Below are positions 30,743 through 37,171 of a stretch of 37,171 nt of DNA, in pieces. The notes beneath the pieces are model-generated. The model saw only the letters and a program-made list of their open reading frames with translations. It was not told where the DNA came from and did no database searches. The stretch covers positions 1 through 37,171 of the forward strand of contig JAFYVJ010000065.1 of NCBI GenBank assembly GCA_017549185.1, written 5' to 3'. How positions within the stretch are numbered: position 1 is the stretch's first letter; every line of letters starts with the position of its first letter. The translations under genes and the position numbers were made by a program. Source of the DNA: Roseburia sp. (GTDB taxonomy: Bacteria > Bacillota > Clostridia > Lachnospirales > Lachnospiraceae).

Positions 30743-32992
30743 TTATAATTTTCGAAGTTTTGCAAAACCTGCAAACATTTTTTTCGTTCCATATGACTCG
30801 AATTCTACGGTCACTTCATAGTCACGGCCGCCATCTATGATACTTTTCACCACACCGTTACCGAACTTCACATGTGCTACCATGTCACCAACTTCATAAT
30901 CCAAATCTGACTTTTTAGGACCGCCTAAAGTCGCAAATGCCATAGACTGCATACTCTGACCAGATGGTTTATGTCCGGTCGCCATAGCCGAACGATAAGC
31001 CGTTGTCGCTTTTCCTACCGGTGTTTCCCTGCGTTCCACATACTTCATCTTCTGTGGGCCGCCCTGCATCAATTCGACTGGAATCTCTTTTACAAATCGG
31101 GATACTTTATTATACTGCGTTTCTCCTCGAACCATTCGCTGCCTTACACAAGTTACTGCTAATTCCTCCTTCGCACGAGTAATACCTACATAAGCCAGAC
31201 GACGTTCCTCTTCAATCTCTTCTACCGAATCATCCGAAGTAATAGACATATAGCTTGGGAAAAGTCCATCTTCCATACCAGTCAAAAATACCTTCGGGAA
31301 TTCCAAACCTTTGGCACTATGTAAAGTCATAAGCACCACATGATTGCTCTCCTCATCCAAACTATCGATATCCGCTACTAATGCCACTTCCTCTAAGAAA
31401 CCGCTCAGGGATGGTTCGTCCATTCCTTCTTCGTAAGCCACCGCCTTACTGATTAATTCGTTAATATTCTCAATACGAGCAAGTGCCTCCTCTGTACCTT
31501 CTTCCTCCAACTCCTGCAAATAACCTGTTTCTTCAATCACCATCTCCAATAACTTCGATACTTCCAAAAATTCTGCTGCACTGCGGAATCTTTGAATCGT
31601 AGTTACAAATGGCTTTATCTTAGCCGCACCTCTACCAAGTGTCGGGATATCCTCCGCCATTTTCAATGCCGTATAGAAACTAATATCCTCCATATCCGCA
31701 TAATCCTGCACCTTCGCAATCGATGTTGCGCCGATTCCTCGTTTTGGAATATTGATAATACGTTTTACTGCCAAATCATCTCTTGCATTATCAATCGTCT
31801 TTAAATAACATAATAAATCCTTGATTTCCTTACGAGCATAGAAGTTTACACCACCCACAATTTTATAAGGAATATTGGACGTAATAAAACGTTCTTCAAA
31901 CAGACGTGACTGTGCATTCGTTCGATACAATACAGCACAATCCTTGTACTGATATTTGCCAAACATCACCACATCTTTTATCTCTCCTGCCACAAAATCA
32001 GCCTCGTCATATCCAGTTTCAAACTGTTCAAATCGAATCTGTGATCCCGCATCTTTTCTCGTCCACAGTGCTTTACTCTTTCGGCCTTTGTTATTCGCAA
32101 TCACCGCATTCGCTGCATCTAAGATATTCTGTGTAGAACGATAATTCTCTTCTAGTTTAATCGTCGCTGCTTCTGGAAAATAACGCTCAAAATTCAAAAT
32201 ATTATAAATATTAGCACCACGGAATTTATAAATCGACTGGTCATCATCACCTACTACGCACAAATTCTTATACTTATTTGCTAACAGACGAATCAACTCA
32301 AACTGTGCTGTATTCGTATCCTGATACTCATCCACCATTATATAACGCAAACGCTCCTGATAATAATTCAGCACCTCTGCATCCGTTTTGAACAATTCAA
32401 TCGTTTTCACAATCAAATCATCAAAATCCAATGCATTATTCTTCCGCAGACGCTCCTGATACTCTCTATATACTTCCGCCTGCTTTTTCATACCATAATT
32501 GCCAGCAGTCGCTGCTTTTAGTGAAAACTCCTGTGGTGATACCAATTCATCCTTCGCCTTAGAAATCGCTGCAAGCAAAGCCTTTTCCTTATACATCTTC
32601 GTATCAATATTCAGACTCTTACAGATATCCTTCATCAATGACTTCTGATCATCGGAATCATATATTGTAAAATTGGTATCAAATCCAATTCTATCAATAT
32701 GTCTACGCAAAATCCGTACACATGCTGAATGGAATGTTGATACCCAGATACTCTCTGAACCATACCCCACCAAATCATCAATACGCTCACGCATCTCCTC
32801 CGCAGCCTTATTGGTAAAGGTAATCATCATAATATGATAAGGATTCACTCCTTCTTCCTCTATCAAATATGCCGCACGATGCGTCAGTACACGGGTCTTA
32901 CCCGAACCGGCACCCGCAAGTATCAAAACAGGTCCTTCTGTATGAAAAACAGCCTCTCTCTGCTGTTCATTTAATGAATCATATATACTCAT
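30743..32992 (-). CDS. pcrA: ATP-dependent DNA helicase PcrA/UvrD
   Basis: This is a 749-residue superfamily 1A helicase. Motifs in order: LNEQQREAVFHTEGPVLILAGAGSGKTRVLTHR (Q motif and Walker A), ITFTNKAAEEMRER, MVDEYQDTNTAQFELI, VVGDDDQSIYKFRGA, ENYRSTQNIL, LMTLHSAKGLEFPKVFLTGMEDGLFP and AYVGITRAKEEL. The C-terminus (YEVGDMVAHVKFGNGVVKSI) is the Tudor-like RNA polymerase-interacting domain of PcrA. The protein works in DNA repair and removal of replication blocks. The ATG at 32992 starts at MSIYDSLN, as in relatives; the frame extends to 33025. Confidence 0.97.
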   Translation of the reverse strand: MSIYDSLNEQQREAVFHTEGPVLILAGAGSGKTRVLTHRAAYLIEEEGVNPYHIMMITFTNKAAEEMRERIDDLVGYGSESIWVSTFHSACVRILRRHIDRIGFDTNFTIYDSDDQKSLMKDICKSLNIDTKMYKEKALLAAISKAKDELVSPQEFSLKAATAGNYGMKKQAEVYREYQERLRKNNALDFDDLIVKTIELFKTDAEVLNYYQERLRYIMVDEYQDTNTAQFELIRLLANKYKNLCVVGDDDQSIYKFRGANIYNILNFERYFPEAATIKLEENYRSTQNILDAANAVIANNKGRKSKALWTRKDAGSQIRFEQFETGYDEADFVAGEIKDVVMFGKYQYKDCAVLYRTNAQSRLFEERFITSNIPYKIVGGVNFYARKEIKDLLCYLKTIDNARDDLAVKRIINIPKRGIGATSIAKVQDYADMEDISFYTALKMAEDIPTLGRGAAKIKPFVTTIQRFRSAAEFLEVSKLLEMVIEETGYLQELEEEGTEEALARIENINELISKAVAYEEGMDEPSLSGFLEEVALVADIDSLDEESNHVVLMTLHSAKGLEFPKVFLTGMEDGLFPSYMSITSDDSVEEIEEERRLAYVGITRAKEELAVTCVRQRMVRGETQYNKVSRFVKEIPVELMQGGPQKMKYVERRETPVGKATTAYRSAMATGHKPSGQSMQSMAFATLGGPKKSDLDYEVGDMVAHVKFGNGVVKSIIDGGRDYEVTVEFESYGTKKMFAGFAKLRKL

Positions 32993-33095
32993 ATTATCTC
33001 TCGCTTTCTGAATTATCGTAGGCAACTTGATAATAATTATCCCCTAGTCATAGCATGTCCTTCCGAACACACCTTGAAAATAATTACATATCCTC

Positions 33096-33124
33096 ATTAT
33101 ATCTAATCGAACATACATTTGCAA
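33096..33124 (-). promoter_or_regulatory. Promoter of pcrA
   Basis: On the minus strand there is a TTGCAA -35 (33119-33124), a 17-base spacer and TATAAT (33096-33101). The predicted start is near 33089. Confidence 0.7.
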
Positions 33125-33285
33125 TCAAAAAAATACTATTCCTAGATTATTTCAAACTCACGTTACTGTTCACTCCGTTCTCAGTATCAAACTCTCTTCT
33201 ATTCACTTTCACATCATTTTAAATGTCAATTTCATATTAAAACTACATGTTAAATTTTTCTCGAATAAATTTTAACATTCACCTC

Positions 33286-33314
33286 TTGTCATCTAGTTTT
33301 TGATACTATATAAT
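33286..33314 (+). promoter_or_regulatory. Promoter of the DUF1836 gene
   Basis: TTGTCA -35 (33286-33291), a 17-base spacer and TATAAT (33309-33314). The start is near 33321, about 33 bases before the chosen ATG. This excludes starts of the open frame upstream of 33320. Confidence 0.8.
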
Positions 33315-33353
33315 TTAATTCTAATATTACAATTCATAGAAATGAGGAATATT

Positions 33354-33995
33354 ATGGACGCAGCAGCAAAAAAATTTTTAGGAGAAATTTTAACTGGTTT
33401 AAAAGGTATCGACTATGTAAAACCCGAAGAGATTCCTAATATTGATTTATATATGGATCAGGTTACTACTTTCATCGAATCTCAACTTGCTCCATCCAAT
33501 CACCGCAAAGATGGAAAACTTCTAACAAAAACGATGATTAACAATTACGCCAAAAACGACCTGCTTCCACCACCAACGAAAAAAAAATATAACAAGGATC
33601 ACATGCTGACTCTCATCTTTATCTACTATCTGAAAAATGTAATGAGTATCAGCGACATTCAAAGTATTATGAATCCTATCACAGACAAATACTTTGGAAA
33701 AAAAGAGGAACACTTAAACCTCACTGATATTTATAACGAAGTGTTCAGTTTAGAATATCAGGAAACCAAAAATATTATGAAAGATGTGGTAAAGAAATTT
33801 AATAAATCCATGCAGACTTTCGAAAATGTTCCAGAAGAAGAAGCCGCTCTTTTACACCGCTTTACACTTATCTGCATGCTTAGCTACGATATTTACATTA
33901 AAAAATCAATTATTGAAGGAATTATTGATCAAATCAATACAGATCACTTGACTGAAAATTCTAAAAATACAACAGGCAATCATACTAATTCATAA
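33354..33995 (+). CDS. DUF1836 protein, MerR-like helix-turn-helix regulator
   Basis: This is a 213-residue protein with the DUF1836 pattern: LTKTMINNYAKNDLLPPPTKKKYNKDHMLTLIFIYYLKNVMSISDIQSIM. It resembles the MerR winged helix with the recognition wing (YNKDH) and a dimer helix. The C-terminal half is helical with no clear ligand motif. The ATG at 33354 is preceded by GAGGA; the frame is open to 33300 but that part precedes the promoter start. It is the only large plus-strand gene in the window and converges with the YerC-like gene. Its targets are unknown. Confidence 0.88.
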   Translation: MDAAAKKFLGEILTGLKGIDYVKPEEIPNIDLYMDQVTTFIESQLAPSNHRKDGKLLTKTMINNYAKNDLLPPPTKKKYNKDHMLTLIFIYYLKNVMSISDIQSIMNPITDKYFGKKEEHLNLTDIYNEVFSLEYQETKNIMKDVVKKFNKSMQTFENVPEEEAALLHRFTLICMLSYDIYIKKSIIEGIIDQINTDHLTENSKNTTGNHTNS

Positions 33996-34000
33996 TCAAT

Positions 34001-34033
34001 AAAGAGGATTTCGTCAAAAGCGAAATCCTCTTT
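34001..34033. terminator. Bidirectional terminator between convergent genes
   Basis: AAAGAGGATTTCG (34001-34013) pairs with 34021-34033 over a 7-base loop. The T-tract is short on both strands. It lies between the stops of the DUF1836 gene (33995) and the YerC-like gene (34049). Confidence 0.85.
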
Positions 34034-34048
34034 GCTATCTTCGTCTAA

Positions 34049-34360
34049 TTATTCTTCACTTTTTGCTGATTCGCCACCGCAAATTCTGGCAAATACCATA
34101 TCATAACCATCATTACCATAATTCAACGAACGATTAACACGGCTGATAGTCGCAGTAGACGCACCCGTTTTCTCCGCAATATCCAGATATGTCTTCTGGT
34201 CACGAAGCATCTTTGCTACTTCAAATCTCTGAGATAAAGAAAGTAATTCATTTACTGTACATATATCTTCGAAAAAGATATAACATTCCTCTCTGTTTTC
34301 TAAGCTTAAAATCGCATCAAAAAGACGATCCACTGCCTCTGTTCTTAGTTTTTTACTCAT
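34049..34360 (-). CDS. YerC/YecD-family TrpR-like DNA-binding protein
   Basis: This is a 103-residue protein with the TrpR-like helix-turn-helix: LLSLSQRFEVAKMLRDQKTYLDIAEKTGASTATISRVNRSLNYGNDGYDM is the typical YerC/YecD signature. The family is widespread in Firmicutes as a small repressor. The ATG at 34360 has AAAGGAGA upstream. It follows hisC by 76 bp on the same strand, so it may be co-transcribed. A link to amino-acid biosynthesis is suggested by the neighbours only. Confidence 0.9.
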   Translation of the reverse strand: MSKKLRTEAVDRLFDAILSLENREECYIFFEDICTVNELLSLSQRFEVAKMLRDQKTYLDIAEKTGASTATISRVNRSLNYGNDGYDMVFARICGGESAKSEE

Positions 34361-34436
34361 TTTCTTCTCCTTTAATGAAACACTTCATCACTTGTGTATT
34401 TTAACATATTAAAGTTTTAAAGTAAATATATGATTT

Positions 34437-35492
34437 TTATTTTATATAATTTTCCAAAAACTGAATCAACTTGAACATTTCCCCATCTGTTCCAATACTG
34501 ATACGCAGATAATTGTCAATTCTTGGCTTCGAAAAATAGCGAACATAAATCCCCGCTTCTTTCAATGCCTCAAATAACTCTTTTGCCGGAATTCTCTCAT
34601 GTGTTGCAAAAATAAAATTACTTTTAGAATCGCCAAATGAAAATCCCAGACGTTTCAATTCCGCTTTTGTCCACTCTCTAGTAGCAATAATCATCTCGCA
34701 CTTTTCTTCAAAGTACGCCTTATCCTTAATCGCTTCTACTCCTAATACCAATGCTGTTTCGTCCATAGTATAAGAATTAAATGAATATTTCACGTCATTT
34801 AAATACTTGATTAATTTTTCATTACCTATCGCAAAACCAATTCGCATGCCTGCCATAGAACGTGACTTCGAAAAAGTCTGTACCACTAGTAAATTGTCAT
34901 ACTTCTCTATCAGAGGCACTGCCGATGCTCCGCCAAAATCAATATACGCTTCATCAACTACTACGATTACATCTTGATTATGTGCGATGATATCCTCCAC
35001 CTCAGAAAGTTCCATATAAATTCCTGTCGGTGCATTCGGGTTTGGGAAAATTACACCACCATTTTTACCATAATAATCTTCTTTTACAATGCAAAAATTC
35101 TCATCTAATGGCTTTGTCTCATATGGCACACGGAACACATCTGCCCATACATCATAAAATGAATATGTAATATCTGGGAATAAAATGGGCTCTTTGCTAT
35201 TAAAAAAGGTCATATAAATCATAGCCAGTACATCATCGGAACCTACTCCTACAAAAATTTGATTAGCGTTTAGACCATAATTCTCTGCAATTGCATCCAC
35301 TAAAATCTTACAGGTCGGATCCGGATATTTCCGCAACTTTCCAATATTCATTTCCCGCAAAGCTTCTGCTACCCCTGGTGCCGGCGGATATGGATTCTCA
35401 TTCGTATTTAATTTAATAATATTCTGTTCTGCCGGCTGTTCTCCCGGCACATACGGAACTACTTTTCTGACATTTGCTTCCCAGTTGCCCAT
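34437..35492 (-). CDS. hisC: Histidinol-phosphate aminotransferase
   Basis: This is a 351-residue class I/II aminotransferase of HisC type. NTNENPYPP near the N-terminus, GVGSDDVLAMIYMTF, FPNPNAPTG, VVVDEAYIDFGG and the PLP lysine in VVQTFSKSRSMAGMRIGFAIG are seen. YLRISIGT is near the C-terminus. It converts imidazole acetol phosphate and glutamate to histidinol phosphate; HisC-like enzymes may also use aromatic amino acids. No other his genes are in the window, so the gene is isolated from a his operon. The ATG at 35492 has AGGGGAG upstream. Confidence 0.92.
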   Translation of the reverse strand: MGNWEANVRKVVPYVPGEQPAEQNIIKLNTNENPYPPAPGVAEALREMNIGKLRKYPDPTCKILVDAIAENYGLNANQIFVGVGSDDVLAMIYMTFFNSKEPILFPDITYSFYDVWADVFRVPYETKPLDENFCIVKEDYYGKNGGVIFPNPNAPTGIYMELSEVEDIIAHNQDVIVVVDEAYIDFGGASAVPLIEKYDNLLVVQTFSKSRSMAGMRIGFAIGNEKLIKYLNDVKYSFNSYTMDETALVLGVEAIKDKAYFEEKCEMIIATREWTKAELKRLGFSFGDSKSNFIFATHERIPAKELFEALKEAGIYVRYFSKPRIDNYLRISIGTDGEMFKLIQFLENYIK

Positions 35493-35634
35493 ATATCGTT
35501 CTCCCCTAATTATTCATGCTATATAACTATTATCTTTTGCTCATATTGTCTTCTCACCAAAGAAATTTTCAAAAAACATTCTTTTATGCAAGCATAATTC
35601 CTACCTTTATGAAAATTGCTTTAGCTTTAAATAG

Positions 35635-36837
35635 TTATAAATTATACTCTTTCGCAAGTTTTTCAAATGCTGGTAACGAACGTTCAATCATCTCATAAGA
35701 TACACAATAAGCCAGTCTCACATAACCAGCACATCCAAATGCACTACCTTTTACCATCAAAAGATTATATTTCTTACCTGCTGCCACAAATTCCTCTTCA
35801 TTTGCAACTGGAGATTTCATCCAAAGATAAAATGCACCTTCCGGCTTCACACAAGTAAATCCTAACTTGGTCAAGCTCTCATATAACAACTTACGATTTC
35901 TATCATAGAACGCTACATCTGTAGGCTCTTCTAAGCATTCTGCCACTGCTTTCTGCATCAGAGATGGTGCATTTACAAAGCCTAAAGTACGATTTGAAAT
36001 CTCAATACCTGCAAGTAAATCTTCTGCATCAGACGCTTCATTTGGCACTACTACATAACCAATTCGTTCACCTGGAAGTGACAATGATTTGCTAAAAGAA
36101 TATCCTACAAGCGTATTTTTATAATACTTTGTATAAAAATCCTGCTTTGCTCCATCATATACCAATTCACGATATGGTTCGTCGGATACTAAATATATAT
36201 CATGTCCGATTTCCTGCTGTTTTTTCTCCAAAATTGCGGCAATCTCCTGCATAGTTGCCGGACTATAGATGACACCAGTAGGATTATTCGGTGTATTAAT
36301 GATAACCGCTTTGGTCTTATCTGTAATTTTTGATTCAAAGTCTACCAAATCCGGTTGGAAATTCTCTAAATTTGGCTGAACAGTCACCAATTTAGCATCA
36401 AAATTCGCTGCATACTGACGATATTCTCCAAAGAATGGTGCAAATACGATTACTTCATCTTCCGGATCTAAAATGGTCTTGAAAATAATATTAAGACCGC
36501 CTGCTGCTCCCACAGTCATTACCACATTATGGAAATCAAAATCTGTACCGAAACGTTTGTTTAAATTATCTGCAATCGCCTGACGTACTTCTGGGTAACC
36601 AGAATTAGACATATAACCATGTAATTCCAAAGCTACACTGTCACTTTCTGTTGCCTGTTTTGCCAACTCAATTACAGCATCATTAAACGCCTTTGGTGCC
36701 GGTGTCGCCGGATTCCCCAACGAAAAATCATACACATTCTCTGCACCATATTTCGCTGCCATCTCTTTTCCTTCTATAAACATCGCACGGATTGCTGAAC
36801 TTCCTGCCAATGCGGTTTTAATCTTCTTCGAAATCAT
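35635..36837 (-). CDS. PLP-dependent aminotransferase, class I (aspartate-aminotransferase-like)
   Basis: This is a 400-residue fold-type I aminotransferase. SLGNPATPAPKAF near the N-terminus, INTPNNPTGVIYSP, LVSDEPYRELVYDG and the PLP lysine in VGYSFSKSLSLPGERIGYV are seen; VRLAYCVS near the end carries the substrate carboxylate arginine. The amino-acid preference cannot be read; aspartate, alanine or aromatic substrates are possible. The ATG at 36837 has GAGAGG nine bases upstream. It lies 142 bp upstream of hisC on the same strand. A TGATAAAAT about 50 bases before the start could be its -10. Confidence 0.9.
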   Translation of the reverse strand: MISKKIKTALAGSSAIRAMFIEGKEMAAKYGAENVYDFSLGNPATPAPKAFNDAVIELAKQATESDSVALELHGYMSNSGYPEVRQAIADNLNKRFGTDFDFHNVVMTVGAAGGLNIIFKTILDPEDEVIVFAPFFGEYRQYAANFDAKLVTVQPNLENFQPDLVDFESKITDKTKAVIINTPNNPTGVIYSPATMQEIAAILEKKQQEIGHDIYLVSDEPYRELVYDGAKQDFYTKYYKNTLVGYSFSKSLSLPGERIGYVVVPNEASDAEDLLAGIEISNRTLGFVNAPSLMQKAVAECLEEPTDVAFYDRNRKLLYESLTKLGFTCVKPEGAFYLWMKSPVANEEEFVAAGKKYNLLMVKGSAFGCAGYVRLAYCVSYEMIERSLPAFEKLAKEYNL

Positions 36838-37171
36838 ATCAAATACCTCTCTTCTATACGTTTAATACCTTTTATTCCCTTTTCATATTTTATCACTTTA
36901 CCTTGTGAAATTAACTATTCTCTACTTTACTATATTACGTCAAAAAAGTAAAGAGGGCGTCATAAAATAAATTATTAATACAATAAACTTTCGTTTAGCG
37001 AGGTCTTAGAATACGCACCGACCGCAGGATTTTGTCGTTCGAGAAACTATAGAAAGTGCGAATATTTTAAATCAGTAAATTTAGTTGTGTTAGAGAAAAG
37101 TTTAGAAATTCTTTTCGCAGAATGCCGGAATAACGTTTTGTGTCCACCAACGTGTTGAACAAACGAACCGA
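36838..37171. other. Right-edge region without a recognised gene
   Basis: The first 110 bases are AT-rich and would hold the aminotransferase promoter. From about 36955 the composition changes and no promoter or stem stands out. On the minus strand a 34-codon frame (37067-37171) is open to the window edge, reading SVRLFNTLVDTKRYSGILRK at its visible start. It might be the end of a gene beyond the window or a non-coding dispersed sequence; neither can be supported. Confidence 0.4.

Larger units (their letters stand above)
33026..33353. other. Divergent intergenic region between pcrA and the DUF1836 gene
   Basis: This stretch of 328 bases has no gene. It holds the pcrA promoter on the minus strand and the DUF1836 promoter on the plus strand, with leaders of about 95 and 30 bases. 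The middle (33130-33280) is AT-rich and shows no stable stem or ORF. Confidence 0.7.

Noticed and set aside
34437-36837. T-box or riboswitch before the aminotransferase or hisC
   Set aside because: The leaders are short (under about 150 bases) and show no T-box motif or stable stems.

Overview
The window is AT-rich with strong AGGAGG-type ribosome binding sites and reads as chromosome of a Gram-positive gut-type clostridium, most likely Lachnospiraceae. The evidence is the gene content: indolepyruvate oxidoreductase linked to phenylacetate-CoA ligase, DUF1292 and DUF1836 proteins, a YerC/YecD repressor, a free-standing alpha-CTD protein and a macro-domain fusion. The family assignment is inference from gene style, not from an rRNA marker. 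Almost every gene lies on the minus strand.

Left block (1-7473). One operon runs leftward from a good promoter at 7044-7072: AMP-forming acyl-CoA synthetase, iorA, iorB, paaK, a tandem ACT protein and an amidohydrolase, ending at a strong terminator (136-175). It fits fermentation of aromatic amino acids through aryl-pyruvates to aryl-acetyl-CoA. A DUF1292 gene follows. The first 74 bases are an exact copy of a sequence at 30174-30247.

Middle block (7660-23692), a defence island of about 16 kb. In transcription order: an XRE control-protein-like regulator with a palindromic operator, hsdM, a full hsdS, a tyrosine recombinase, a non-coding stretch holding an opposite-strand 33-aa membrane peptide, a second hsdS with an abnormal C-terminus, hsdR, a DNA2/Upf1-like helicase with a PLD-like tail, a HelD-like helicase (TTG start) and an AlbA_2/divergent-AAA protein. 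The gaps from hsdS2 through the HelD-like gene are only 19-24 bp, and the AlbA_2 gene follows after 67 bp, so these accessory proteins are probably co-expressed with the restriction subunit. The two hsdS genes share a 33-bp direct repeat in the central helix. With the recombinase this predicts domain shuffling by excision rather than the usual inversion. The 33-aa peptide has a strong promoter, a structured leader, a terminator overlapping its stop and a possible convergent promoter. It resembles a type I toxin locus and is the most novel element here.

Right block (23841-37171). An EF-hand small protein, then an ADP-ribose-linked group (ADP-ribosylglycohydrolase, VWA protein, macro-domain protein) with an alpha-CTD-like protein and an Lrp regulator. 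Housekeeping genes follow: rlmD, a small acidic membrane protein, pcrA, DUF1836 (plus strand), yerC-like, hisC and a class I aminotransferase. I saw no tRNA, rRNA, CRISPR array or insertion sequence.
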